Source: Methyloceanibacter caenitepidi (lineage in GTDB: Bacteria > Pseudomonadota > Alphaproteobacteria > Rhizobiales > Methyloligellaceae). Taken from it: a DNA stretch of 64,000 nucleotides. A program made the translations under genes and the position numbers. The notes beneath the pieces were generated by a model. That model ran no database searches and was not told the origin of the DNA. It was given only the letters and a program-made list of their open reading frames with translations. The DNA is taken from positions 1,364,001-1,428,000 of the forward strand of contig NZ_AP014648.1 in NCBI RefSeq assembly GCF_000828475.1. Reading direction: 5' to 3'. Below, piece by piece: positions 55,173-64,000 of this stretch (position 1 is the stretch's first letter; every line of letters begins with the position of its first letter).

Positions 55173-57713
55173 ATGGCGGATGCGAAAGGCGATACAACGG
55201 CGCGTTCACACGCGCAGACGCGATCCGGCTCCGGTCACAGCTCCGCGACTGTTAACCAATCCAACTTGGCGAAACTCGATCTAGGCAAGCTCGAGCAGAA
55301 GCTTGGCACTTCGCCCGAGTCGGGACTGAGCAAAGCGGAAGCCGACAAGCGGCTTGCGCGCTACGGCGCGAACGAGATCGCCGAGAAGACGACCAGCCCC
55401 GTTCTGAAGTTCCTGTCCTACTTCTGGGGGCCGATTCCCTGGATGATCGAGGCGGCGGCCATTCTTTCCGGTATCGTCCATCACTGGTCCGACTTCGTCA
55501 TTATCATGGTGCTGCTCCTCGCCAACGCCATCGTGGGCTTCTGGGAGGAGTATCAGGCCGGCAACGCCATCGCCGCGCTGAAGGCCAAGCTCGCGCCGCA
55601 TGCGCGCGTCAAGCGCGACGGCGCCTGGTCCGACGTGCCCGCGCGACTTCTCGTGCCGGGCGACATCGTCCGTTTACGTCTCGGTGACATTGTGCCGGCC
55701 GATTCGCGGTCACTCGGACCCGACGCCGTCGAGGTCGACCAGGCCGCGCTGACGGGTGAGTCGTTGCCCGTTTCGAAGGCCAGCGGCGACGTTCTTTATT
55801 CCGGAGCGATCCTGCGGCAGGGCGAGGCCGATGCGATCGTCTATGCCACGGGCGGCGATACGTTCTTCGGCAAGACCGCCGCGCTGGTGCAGGAAGCGCA
55901 CACCACGAGCCACTTCCAAAAAGCGGTGATGAAGATCGGCGATTACCTGATCGTCATCGCCATCGCGCTGGTGACGCTGATCTTCGCCGTCGCGCTGTTC
56001 CGTGGCGATCCCGTCATGGAGACGCTGCAATTCGCGCTCGTGCTGACGGTGGCCGCGATCCCGGTGGCTATGCCCGCCGTGCTGTCGGTGACCATGGCTG
56101 TCGGCGCCCGGCGTCTAGCGGCCCGTCAAGCTATTGTCAGCCGGCTCGCGGCCATCGAGGAACTGGCTGGCGTCGACGTTCTGTGTTCGGACAAGACCGG
56201 CACGCTCACCCAAAACAAGCTGACGCTCGGCGACCCCGTCTCCGTCGGCGGCGAGAGCCAAGACGATCTGGTCCTCGACGGCGCGCTTGCCTCTCGCGCC
56301 GAAGACCAAGACACCATCGACATGGCGGTCATTGCGGGCGTGAAGGACGCGGCAGAGCTCAAGAACTACACCGTCGGCCACTATCAGCCCTTCGACCCGG
56401 TTCACAAGCGCACCGAAGCGACGGTCGCCGACAAGAGCGGCAAGACGTTCAAGGTCACGAAGGGCGCCGTCCAGGTGATCCTCGCGCTGTCGAAGAACGC
56501 GGACGCCGTCAAAGAGGATGTCGACAAGACGACAAATGCGTTGGCGAAGCGCGGCTACCGGGCGCTTGGCGTGGCGAAAGCCTCCGATGGTGGCGACTGG
56601 GAGTTCCTCGGCGTACTGCCGCTCTACGATCCGCCGCGCCCGTCCTCGAAGGACATGATCGCGCAAGCCGAGGAACTCGGCATCGACGTGAAGATGATCA
56701 CGGGCGATCAGCTTGCCATCGCCAAGGAGATCGCGAGCCAGCTCGGCCTCGGTACGGACATTCTCGATGCCAGCCAGTTCGGCGACACCAAGGCGCACGA
56801 AACGTCGAAGCTCGACCACGACATCGAGACGGCGGACGGCTTCGCGCAGGTGTTCCCCGAGCACAAATTCCACATCATCGATGTCCTGCAGAAGCACGGT
56901 CATATCGTCGGCATGACCGGCGACGGCGTGAACGACGCGCCCTCGTTGAAGAAAGCGGACTGCGGCATTGCGGTTTCGGGCGCGACCGATGCGGCCCGCG
57001 CGGCGGCAGCCATCGTGCTGCTGACGCCAGGCCTCACCGTGATCGTCGATGCGGTCAAGGAAGCCCGAAAGATCTTCCAGCGCATGAACAGTTACGCAAT
57101 CTACCGCATCGCGGAGACGATCCGCGTGCTGCTGTTCATGACGCTCTCGATCATCGTCTTCAATTTCTATCCCGTCACCGCGATCATGATCGTGCTGCTG
57201 GCGCTTCTGAACGACGGTGCGATTCTCTCGATCGCCTATGACAATGTGAAGCCGTCGCCGAAGCCCGAGGCCTGGAACATGCGGCGCGTGCTGGGCGTCT
57301 CGACCCTGCTTGGCCTTGCCGGCGTCGCCGCATCCTTCGGCATGTTCTATATCGGCGAAGAGGTCTTGAAGCTGGACCGCGAAGTAGTTCAGACGCTGAT
57401 GTATCTGAAGCTCTCGGTGGCGGGGCACTTGAACATCTTTGTCACGCGCACGCGCGGGCCGTTCTGGTCGATCGCACCGGCAAAGATTCTCCTGATCGCC
57501 GTGTTCGGCACCCAGGCCTTGGCCACGATCATCGCGGTCTCCGGCGTGTTGATGCCGGCCATCAGCTGGGAACTCGCCGCGATGGTCTGGGGCTATGCGC
57601 TTCTCTGGTTCCTGTTCAACGACCGGGTGAAGCTGCTCGCCTACCGCATCTTCGATCCAGCGGCCAAGCCCGTGATCGACCAGCGCAAGACGGCCGCGCC
57701 TGCGGCGGCATAG
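55173..57713 (+). CDS. P3A-type plasma-membrane H+-transporting ATPase
   Basis: 846 aa. N-terminal cation-ATPase domain SGLSKAEADKRLARYGANEIAEKTTSPVLKFLSYFWGPIPWMIEAAAILS, as in yeast/plant H+ pumps. TGE motif in QAALTGESLPVSKASG, phosphorylation Asp340 in VLCSDKTGTLTQNKLTLG, and hinge MTGDGVNDAPSLKKADCGIAV. About ten membrane helices. P3A pumps expel protons at the cost of ATP; in bacteria they often help acid tolerance (family knowledge). Divergent from tkt. Confidence 0.92.
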   Translation: MADAKGDTTARSHAQTRSGSGHSSATVNQSNLAKLDLGKLEQKLGTSPESGLSKAEADKRLARYGANEIAEKTTSPVLKFLSYFWGPIPWMIEAAAILSGIVHHWSDFVIIMVLLLANAIVGFWEEYQAGNAIAALKAKLAPHARVKRDGAWSDVPARLLVPGDIVRLRLGDIVPADSRSLGPDAVEVDQAALTGESLPVSKASGDVLYSGAILRQGEADAIVYATGGDTFFGKTAALVQEAHTTSHFQKAVMKIGDYLIVIAIALVTLIFAVALFRGDPVMETLQFALVLTVAAIPVAMPAVLSVTMAVGARRLAARQAIVSRLAAIEELAGVDVLCSDKTGTLTQNKLTLGDPVSVGGESQDDLVLDGALASRAEDQDTIDMAVIAGVKDAAELKNYTVGHYQPFDPVHKRTEATVADKSGKTFKVTKGAVQVILALSKNADAVKEDVDKTTNALAKRGYRALGVAKASDGGDWEFLGVLPLYDPPRPSSKDMIAQAEELGIDVKMITGDQLAIAKEIASQLGLGTDILDASQFGDTKAHETSKLDHDIETADGFAQVFPEHKFHIIDVLQKHGHIVGMTGDGVNDAPSLKKADCGIAVSGATDAARAAAAIVLLTPGLTVIVDAVKEARKIFQRMNSYAIYRIAETIRVLLFMTLSIIVFNFYPVTAIMIVLLALLNDGAILSIAYDNVKPSPKPEAWNMRRVLGVSTLLGLAGVAASFGMFYIGEEVLKLDREVVQTLMYLKLSVAGHLNIFVTRTRGPFWSIAPAKILLIAVFGTQALATIIAVSGVLMPAISWELAAMVWGYALLWFLFNDRVKLLAYRIFDPAAKPVIDQRKTAAPAAA

Positions 57714-57741
57714 GGCAGGCGGGCATGTCGTTTGGTGCGGG

Positions 57742-58242
57742 CTACTCGCGTTTGGCTTCGACGATCGCCATGAGGGTGGCCCGCGGCGGGCGCCCGGAAT
57801 CGGCTGCGATCTGAGACACGCTGAGATCGGTCGACAGAACGGTGAAGCCTTGCTGCTCGAGAATGTCCGCGATGCCGTCTGCGGGCAGTTTCAGGACGCG
57901 CCCGAGGTCGTCCAGCGACGCCTTCTCCAGCGACTGGAACAGGACCGGCATCGGATTCTCACGTCCGGAGAGCGCCCCGGGAACGATAAAGGCCGCGGCG
58001 GCAACGGTCGCGACGGCGACCGGGGCGATGATTATGCCGCGCCGGAAATATGTCTTCATCCCACCCCAATTCCGGACGATATGCAGGCCGATGGCCACGA
58101 CAAACATCACCGCGAGCCATTCGTGCATCTCTTTCACGAGGTCCTTGCCGATGCCGAAGAACATGGCAAGGCCGGAGAGGGCCACGAAGAGGAATAGAGC
58201 CGCGGAGATTGCGGTCATGTATTTCTTCAAAGGTTCGCTCAT
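57742..58242 (-). CDS. DUF4405 membrane protein
   Basis: 166 aa. Three membrane helices lie at about 8-30, 43-62 and 70-92. The segment KEMHEWLAVMFVVAIGLHIVRNWGGMKTYF has two His one helix-face apart, the DUF4405 pattern that resembles haem-b binding in cytochrome b-like membrane proteins. The C-terminal 70 residues are soluble and contain two HTH-like repeats of the form LGRVLKLPADGIADILEQQG and VSQIAADSGRPPRATLMAIV. Converges on the H+-ATPase with a 28-base gap. Confidence 0.8.
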   Translation of the reverse strand: MSEPLKKYMTAISAALFLFVALSGLAMFFGIGKDLVKEMHEWLAVMFVVAIGLHIVRNWGGMKTYFRRGIIIAPVAVATVAAAAFIVPGALSGRENPMPVLFQSLEKASLDDLGRVLKLPADGIADILEQQGFTVLSTDLSVSQIAADSGRPPRATLMAIVEAKRE

Positions 58243-58400
58243 CTCGACTTTCTCATGTTGTTAGTCGTGCTCTTCGAGGCGCTGGCTATCCAGGCTCGGC
58301 GCGTTCGCTGCCACGCAGGAGAAAGGATCGGCCAAAGGACGCCAATCGTCAGCACGGCGGCGACGATGCGAAGCGCTGCAATTGTGAACTCGATCTGCAT
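58239..58400 (-). CDS. 53-aa single-helix membrane protein overlapping the DUF4405 gene
   Basis: From ATG 58400 the frame reads MQIEFTIAALRIVAAVLTIG and continues to a basic Ser/Asn-rich tail. Its stop codon overlaps the ATG of the DUF4405 gene (ATGA), the coupling style used for real genes elsewhere in this window. One membrane helix with a positive tail is visible. Possibly an accessory subunit of the DUF4405 protein. The upstream ribosome-binding site is weak. Confidence 0.5.
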   Translation of the reverse strand: MQIEFTIAALRIVAAVLTIGVLWPILSPAWQRTRRAWIASASKSTTNNMRKSR

Positions 58401-58480
58401 CGGCAATCCGCAGGTTGGGCGATCCCTCAAGGGGCGAGCCTGAGACTAGGCGCCGATCTTTGCCGGGGTCGTGCTGATGC

Positions 58481-58560
58481 GTTTCGGAACGTTTCTCGCG
58501 CCGGAATTTTGTTTCGAAACGTTGCTGGAGTTCGAGTTGCTTGGTTTCGTTACAAAATTC
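58481..58560. promoter_or_regulatory. Palindrome cluster upstream of the MacAB-like operon
   Basis: GTTTCGGAACGTT (58481-58493) and GTTTCGAAACGTT (58511-58523) start exactly 30 bp apart; GTTTCGAAAC is a perfect palindrome. A third related site GTTTCGTTAC is at 58544-58553. In addition GAATTTTGT (58504-58512) and ACAAAATTC (58552-58560) are perfect inverted arms. The cluster ends 91 bases before the adaptor's ATG. Confidence 0.6.
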
Positions 58561-58651
58561 TCCGGCAACAAGTGCTGCGAGACGCTAATTTGACAATCGT
58601 CGACGCGGGTGCCGAGTGCTCTCGCTCAAGGCTGTGAACCGAAGGATATCC

Positions 58652-59947
58652 ATGAACGAAGTCGTGCCCCCAGAGAAGATCAAGCCGGACGACGCAAGGG
58701 CCGAACTAGAGTCGGTGCTGGGCCTCGGCAAACCGGCATCGCGCGTTCGCCGGTTGCGTCCTGTCATCATTCTGGGACTTGTGGCCGCTACCGCGTTCCT
58801 CGCTTACGCGCTCATCGGCGGCGGCGGTTCGGCAAACGGTGTCCAGTACGTCACGGAGCCCGCCACGCGAGGCGATCTCACCGTGACCGTCACGGCCACG
58901 GGCACGGTTCAGCCGACCAACGACGTCGAGATCTCGAGCGAACTGTCCGGCATCGTCCGCACGGTTCTCGTGGACTACAACAGCGCCGTGACCGAAGGCC
59001 AGGTTCTGGCCGAACTCGATACCCAAAAGCTCAAATCCGCCGTCGACAGCTCCAGCGCCAGGCTGCAGGCCGCCAAGGCCAAGGTAAGCGAAGCGCAAGC
59101 CAGCGTGGCAGAGACGCGGCTGGAGTTCGATCGCAAGGCCAAGCTGGCCAAGACCCATGCGGGCTCCATCCTCGATCTGGAAGTGGCCGAGGCCAATCTT
59201 AAGCGCGCCCTGGCGTCCGAAGAAAGCGCCAAGGCCGACGTGGCCGCCGCAAGCGCCGATCTCGCCCAGGCCGAGACCGACCTTGAAAAGGCGCAGATCC
59301 GTTCGCCCATCACCGGCGTCGTGTTGAGCCGTAATGTCGAGCCCGGCCAAACCGTGGCGTCGTCGCTGCAGGCGCCCGTCCTGTTCACCATCGCCGAGGA
59401 CCTCAAGAAGATGGAGGTCCAGGTGGACGTCGACGAAGCGGACGTCGGCAAAGTTCGCGAAGGCCAGAAAGCGCGTTTCAATGTCGACGCCTATCCCAGC
59501 CGACACTTCGATGCCGAAATTCGGGAACTCCGCTACGGGTCGGAGGTCGTCCAGGGCGTCGTGACCTACAAGGCCGTGCTGACGACGGACAATTCCGAAC
59601 TGCTGCTACGGCCCGGCATGACCGCGACGTCCGAGATCATCGTCGCCGAAGTCGACGACGCGCTGACTGTGCCTAATGCGGCCTTGCGGTTCACGCCGCC
59701 CAGCGCCGAACCGCGCGACCAGCGCAGTTTCCTGCAGAAGCTAATGCCGGGGCCCCCGCGGCTGCGCAAACCGAGCAGCACAGGCCAGCCGGCGGGCCCC
59801 GAGCGCACGGTCTGGACGCTCAGCGACGGCACGCCCGAAGCCCGGTCCGTCACCATCGGCGCCACCGACGGCAAACGCACCGAGATCGTGAAAGGCGACC
59901 TCATGGTGGGCGAGCCTTTGATCGTCGACACGGAGACGGCCAAGTGA
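58652..59947 (+). CDS. Periplasmic adaptor of a MacAB-like tripartite efflux system (HlyD/MacA family)
   Basis: 431 aa from ATG 58652 (GAAGGA upstream). One membrane anchor lies at about 48-68. Lipoyl half-motifs flank an alpha-helical hairpin from about 125 to 220 (SSSARLQAAKAKVSEAQASVAETRLEFDRKAKLAKTHAG), and the beta-barrel ends LLLRPGMTATSEIIVAEVDDALTVPNAAL. A Pro/Arg-rich insertion (about 355-385) precedes the last strands. It links MacB to an outer-membrane channel. Overlaps the ATPase gene by GTGA. Confidence 0.9.
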   Translation: MNEVVPPEKIKPDDARAELESVLGLGKPASRVRRLRPVIILGLVAATAFLAYALIGGGGSANGVQYVTEPATRGDLTVTVTATGTVQPTNDVEISSELSGIVRTVLVDYNSAVTEGQVLAELDTQKLKSAVDSSSARLQAAKAKVSEAQASVAETRLEFDRKAKLAKTHAGSILDLEVAEANLKRALASEESAKADVAAASADLAQAETDLEKAQIRSPITGVVLSRNVEPGQTVASSLQAPVLFTIAEDLKKMEVQVDVDEADVGKVREGQKARFNVDAYPSRHFDAEIRELRYGSEVVQGVVTYKAVLTTDNSELLLRPGMTATSEIIVAEVDDALTVPNAALRFTPPSAEPRDQRSFLQKLMPGPPRLRKPSSTGQPAGPERTVWTLSDGTPEARSVTIGATDGKRTEIVKGDLMVGEPLIVDTETAK

Positions 59948-60671
59948 GCAGCGACAAGGTCCGCCGCAGCGCCGCGTCGAAGGTCATAGACCTGCGCAAC
60001 GTCTCGAAGATCTACGGACGCGGCGAGGCAGAGGTGCGGGCGCTCGACGGCATCGATCTGGCCGTCCCCAGGGGCGAGTTCGCGGCCGTCATGGGACCGT
60101 CCGGGTCGGGCAAGTCCACGACCATGAACATCATCGGCTGTTTGGATCAGCCCACCTCCGGCAGCTACCTCTTCAACGGCGTGGAGGTTGGCGGGCTCGA
60201 CCGCAGCCAGCGCGCGCTTCTGCGTCGCAACTATCTCGGCTTCGTGTTTCAGGGCTTCAATCTTCTCGCCAGGACGTCGGCCGTCGAGAATGTCGAGCTG
60301 CCGTTGATCTATCGCGGGATGCGCCAGGCGGAGCGCCGCTCGCTCGCGATGGAGGCTCTCGAGCGCGTCGGTCTCGCAGGGCGCGCCGGACACACGCCGG
60401 CGGAACTGTCGGGTGGACAACAGCAGCGCGTCGCCATCGCCCGGGCCATCGTGACAAACCCCGCGGTGCTGCTGGCCGACGAACCGACCGGCAATCTCGA
60501 CACCAAAACCAGCGGCGAGATCATGACCTTGCTGGTGGACCTCAACCGGTCCCGTGGGATCACGGTCCTCATGGTCACGCATGAGCTGGAAATGGCCCGC
60601 TATGCCAGCCGCGTCGTCGAGTTTCTCGACGGCCGCATCGCCAGCGACAGTGCCGTTCAGAAGGCCGCCTG

Positions 60672-60672
<1 letters not shown>
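59944..60672 (+). CDS. ABC transporter ATP-binding protein, MacB/LolD type
   Basis: 242 aa from GTG 59944. Walker A GPSGSGKSTT at 51-60, Q-loop FVFQGFNLLART, signature ELSGGQQQRVAIARAI and Walker B LLADEPTGNLDTKTSGEIM. The FQGFNLL and ADEPTGNLD features are standard in MacB and LolD. In this operon the ATPase and permease are separate proteins rather than the fused E. coli MacB. It drives mechanotransmission rather than channel transport. Its stop overlaps the permease start (TGATG). Confidence 0.93.
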
Positions 60673-61877
<1,205 letters not shown>

Positions 61878-61879
61878 CG

Positions 61880-62248
61880 CTAGGGCGCTTGCGTGATCCA
61901 GAGCCGGGCCTGAGCCGCCTCGGCGAGCGGGTAGACGCGGACCGAACTCGGCAGGAACACGCCGAAGATCTTCACCGCGCCCGCGATCCACTCGATGTCG
62001 GTAATGACGGCGATACGATCCCACTTGGTGAAGTGCACCATGCCGGTCTTGAAGTCCTCCCAAGCCGCGCCGGCATCGTATCCGGTAAAATCGGGCGCGA
62101 CCTCGTACAGCATGCGGACCTTGTCGTGGGACTGAAGCGCTTTCTCCACCGCCGGGATCAGCACGTCATCATAGTCCTGCCGCGAGACATTGCCGTGGCA
62201 GGCAATAGCCACGACGTTGCTCGGGAAGCCTTTGAGCAACTCGATCAT
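61880..62248 (-). CDS. SpoIIAA-like STAS-domain protein
   Basis: 122 aa. The whole protein is the SpoIIAA-like domain: VVAIACHGNVSRQDYDDVLIPAVEKALQSHDKVRMLYEVAPDFTGYDAGAAWEDFKTGMVHFTKWDRIAVITDIEWI. This family binds or regulates partners in stress or lipid contexts; no specific role is established. The conserved acid/aromatic pair DFTGYDAGAAWED is present. No anti-sigma factor lies nearby. Confidence 0.88.
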   Translation of the reverse strand: MIELLKGFPSNVVAIACHGNVSRQDYDDVLIPAVEKALQSHDKVRMLYEVAPDFTGYDAGAAWEDFKTGMVHFTKWDRIAVITDIEWIAGAVKIFGVFLPSSVRVYPLAEAAQARLWITQAP

Positions 62249-62278
62249 GAAACGCTCCGCGTATCGGAGGAGTGATCC

Positions 62279-62566
62279 TCAAGGAGCCTTGGAAACGCAC
62301 TTCTCGTCGCCGGCGTTCCACGTGCAGCCGAAGCTGCTCGTATTGCAAATGGACTCGCCTGAATGATTGGAGCACGGGTCCGAATCCGGGGCAGGACCGG
62401 GAAGGCAACCCTTGTTGTTTGCCGCGTCGTACCAGCATTCAGGCTGGGCCGCGCACATGGCGGAGTCGCGGATGGCTTGGCAGCGGATCTCTTCGGCTTG
62501 GGCGCCGGTCCCGCAAAGGGTGAGCGCGACGACGGCAATGCCGAAAGCAATAAAACCCGAGCGCAT
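62279..62566 (-). CDS. Small exported Cys-rich protein
   Basis: 95 aa. Signal peptide ends AQA-EE near residue 24. The mature 70 residues contain eight cysteines in IRCQAIRDSAMC, PECWYD, GCLPG, DPCSN, SICNTSSFGCTW and KCVSKAP, giving up to four disulfides. The repeated C-x2-3-W and CxW-type spacing suggests two Cys-rich modules of similar layout. Family not recognised. Upstream of the STAS gene by 30 bases on the same strand. Confidence 0.7.
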   Translation of the reverse strand: MRSGFIAFGIAVVALTLCGTGAQAEEIRCQAIRDSAMCAAQPECWYDAANNKGCLPGPAPDSDPCSNHSGESICNTSSFGCTWNAGDEKCVSKAP

Positions 62567-63143
62567 GAATCCTCCGATTTGTTTTGTTTGGGCGTCCGAT
62601 CCTTTTACTTACCGAAGCGCGCGGGCGGTGAACAGCCCTGGCGGCGGCTTGCGTCCTGGAACGGCCGGGCGGACCAAAGACGGCGGCGGATGGCGTCCTA
62701 CTTTAGGCTTCTAGACCGACAGGTGCGGACCGGGGTAAGGCGTGCGGCGCATGTGCTGAACTCTCGCAGGACCGGCAGCCGCTGTGGTGACCCGGCAGGA
62801 CTTTGGCGGCTTTTGGGAGCTGATCGTGAACCAGGCGCGGAGTGGGGCTGGAGGCCGGTGCGACGTGTTATCAATTGCACGGATATGGGCCTGGAAACCT
62901 GCCCGGGACGTGCTATCAGCATCGGGACTTCAGACGCGGCACGGTGCCGGATCCAGTCCCAGCGGGACGCGATATGCCGGTCTTATCAGCGACTTGGATG
63001 CACAAGGACGTTTTCGGGCGCCGTGGCTGCGCAATGCCCCTCGGCACATCCAGACCGGATGCGGCACGGGGGGCGTCAGGTTTGACTAAGGTGTCGGGGC
63101 TGGATCTGCCGGCCGTTCAACGAGCTTAGGAGAGAGCGTTTCT
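62567..63143. other. 577-base gene-free stretch before ppa
   Basis: Read in all six frames, nothing looks like a protein. A short near-repeat GACGTGTTATCA (62862-62873) and GACGTGCTATCA (62908-62919) is the only pattern. The ppa promoter must lie near its end but no -10/-35 pair stands out. Confidence 0.4.
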
Positions 63144-63674
63144 ATGGATATCCCTCACATTCCGGTCGGCGATAACCCGCCCCATGAAGTCAATGTGATC
63201 ATCGAGATTCCGCAGGGCGGATCGCCGGTGAAGTACGAAGTCGACAAGAAGTCGGGCGCGCTCTTCGTCGACCGCTTCCTGCACACGGCGATGTTCTATC
63301 CGGCGAATTACGGATTCATCCCCCACACGTTGTCCGAAGACGGAGATCCCGTCGACTGTATCGTGATCACGCCGACGCCTGTTGCTCCTGGCGCGGTTAT
63401 TCGTGCCCGCCCGGTCGGTGCTCTTCTCATGGAGGATGAGTCGGGCATTGACGAAAAGATTATCGCCGTTCCGATCGACGAACTGCATCCCTACTACAAG
63501 CGTGTGACCAGCTACCGCGATCTTCCCGAGATTCTCGTCGAGCAGATCGGCCATTTCTTCGAGCACTACAAGGACCTTGAACCCGGAAAATGGGTGAAGG
63601 TCACGCGCTGGGCCGAGGTCGGCGAGGCCGGAGAGCTCATCCGCGCCGGTATCGAGCGCAATAATGCGTCTTAG
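63144..63674 (+). CDS. ppa: Inorganic pyrophosphatase
   Basis: 176 aa with AGGAGAG upstream. Active-site landmarks are present: [62 protein letters not shown] with the metal-binding Asp residues, and [15 protein letters not shown]. Family I soluble enzyme that hydrolyses PPi from biosynthetic reactions. Length fits the family. Confidence 0.96.
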   Translation: MDIPHIPVGDNPPHEVNVIIEIPQGGSPVKYEVDKKSGALFVDRFLHTAMFYPANYGFIPHTLSEDGDPVDCIVITPTPVAPGAVIRARPVGALLMEDESGIDEKIIAVPIDELHPYYKRVTSYRDLPEILVEQIGHFFEHYKDLEPGKWVKVTRWAEVGEAGELIRAGIERNNAS

Positions 63675-63689
63675 TGGGCCCTGGATCGC

Positions 63690-63703
63690 TTGATCCAACT
63701 CAA
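63690..63703 (+). promoter_or_regulatory. FixK-type box upstream of the DUF6455-like gene
   Basis: TTGATCCAACTCAA differs from TTGAT-N4-ATCAA at one position and fits TTG[A/C]-N6-[T/G]CAA. Class II spacing puts the start near 63738, 38 bases before the ATG at 63776. Confidence 0.55.
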
Positions 63704-63775
63704 GGTGACGCTTTTTACTCTGTCGTCCATTACCCGGATTGCGCGGCATCAATCCGCGCGGCCCGGGGAAACGTC

Positions 63776-64000
63776 ATGACCGATCCAAAGCCTGAACTCG
63801 CCGGCTTCCACCGTCAGGTCCTTATGGAGGACATGATGGAGACAGTCGGGGTGGAGCAATTCGACGTCGTCGATCTCGACGGCGGTCAATCCTACATACG
63901 CGCTCGCGCCAATTGTCATGCCTGCGAGTGCAAGGACGCTTGCTCAAATTGGCTCTCCGCCAACGCCGCCGGCGACCCGCAACCGTTCTGCCCGAACGCC
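63776..64000 (+). CDS. DUF6455-like Cys-rich protein (partial, runs off the right edge)
   Basis: 75 codons visible from ATG 63776, with GGGGAAAC upstream, no stop before the edge. After a helical lead MTDPKPELAGFHRQVLMEDM there is a cysteine cluster NCHACECKDACSNWL (Cys47, 50, 52, 56) and later PFCPNA (Cys72). The C..C...C..WL and FCPNA pattern matches DUF6455 proteins as I remember them; a metal or Fe-S role is plausible but unproven. A FixK-type box lies 73-86 bases upstream, suggesting low-oxygen control. Confidence 0.65.
   Translation, partial: MTDPKPELAGFHRQVLMEDMMETVGVEQFDVVDLDGGQSYIRARANCHACECKDACSNWLSANAAGDPQPFCPNA

Noticed and set aside
62363-63085. 240-aa plus-strand frame before ppa
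   Set aside because: It overlaps the Cys-rich minus-strand gene, is Arg-rich and shows no domain or ribosome-binding site.
63682-63697. TGGATC-GCTT-GATCCA hairpin after ppa as a terminator
   Set aside because: The stem is only 6 bp and the T-run is 13 bases away; it overlaps the FixK-type box, which accounts for much of the symmetry.

Overview
The window reads as chromosome of an alphaproteobacterium of the Hyphomicrobiales (Rhizobiales) type. The evidence is a fixLJ / orphan receiver / fixK regulatory block beside a complete ccoNOQP-ccoGHIS cbb3 oxidase operon, GC-rich codon use on every gene, many ATGA/GTGA start-stop overlaps, and alphaproteobacterial families (DUF6455-like, DUF1348, DUF937, Cys-rich GLG1-type repeats, SpoIIAA-like STAS). 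The genus cannot be fixed from the sequence. No rRNA, tRNA, CRISPR array, prophage or insertion sequence was seen.

Layout. 1-7751: the edge of an unknown gene, a large exported cytochrome P460/six-haem-motif protein, an MFS carrier, a small secreted protein and the molybdate importer modABC. 7780-10251: a 14-TM-type MFS exporter (minus strand) and two small exported proteins, the first behind a perfect FNR/FixK box. 10310-22173: the low-oxygen block fixL, fixJ, a degenerate single-domain receiver, fixK, a small cytochrome c coupled to fixK, then ccoN-O-Q-P-G-H-I-S. 22217-28625: an AlkB-type di-iron monooxygenase, an SDR, a MMPL/HAE3 exporter and a two-subunit 3-oxoacid CoA-transferase. 28662-39039: a membrane Zn peptidase, a 36-aa membrane peptide, serA-serB, a phasin-like coiled-coil protein, a TetR regulator, a DUF937 pair, and envelope genes including an L,D-transpeptidase. 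39069-54845: carbon metabolism, with an acyl-CoA synthetase, glgB, pgl, rpe and a compact minus-strand operon tkt-gnd-zwf-HAD-tal-pgi, interrupted by a YHS protein and a DUF1348/TetR divergent pair. 55173-64000: a P3A-type H+-ATPase, a DUF4405 membrane pair, a MacAB-like efflux operon, a STAS protein, a Cys-rich exported protein, ppa and the start of a DUF6455-like gene.

How it fits together. The strongest unifying signal is a FixJ-to-FixK cascade. A FixJ-type element precedes fixK. FixK-type boxes (TTG[A/C]-N6-[T/G]CAA) sit about 40 bp upstream of the inferred transcription starts of ccoN, the orphan receiver, a small Cys-rich exported protein (perfect TTGAT-N4-ATCAA) and the DUF6455-like protein. 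One box lies where it should repress fixK itself. So the window appears to hold a regulator, its main oxidase target and two small cysteine-rich proteins as extra targets. The carbohydrate genes encode nearly the whole pentose phosphate pathway (no rpi seen), with a HAD phosphatase of unknown substrate inside the operon.

Other points of interest are the P460-multihaem fusion, a decayed Crp/Fnr regulator remnant between glgB and pgl, three copies of a TetR-type operator at the DUF1348/TetR pair, and a palindrome cluster in front of the MacAB-like operon. All family assignments come from reading motifs by eye. No database search was possible.
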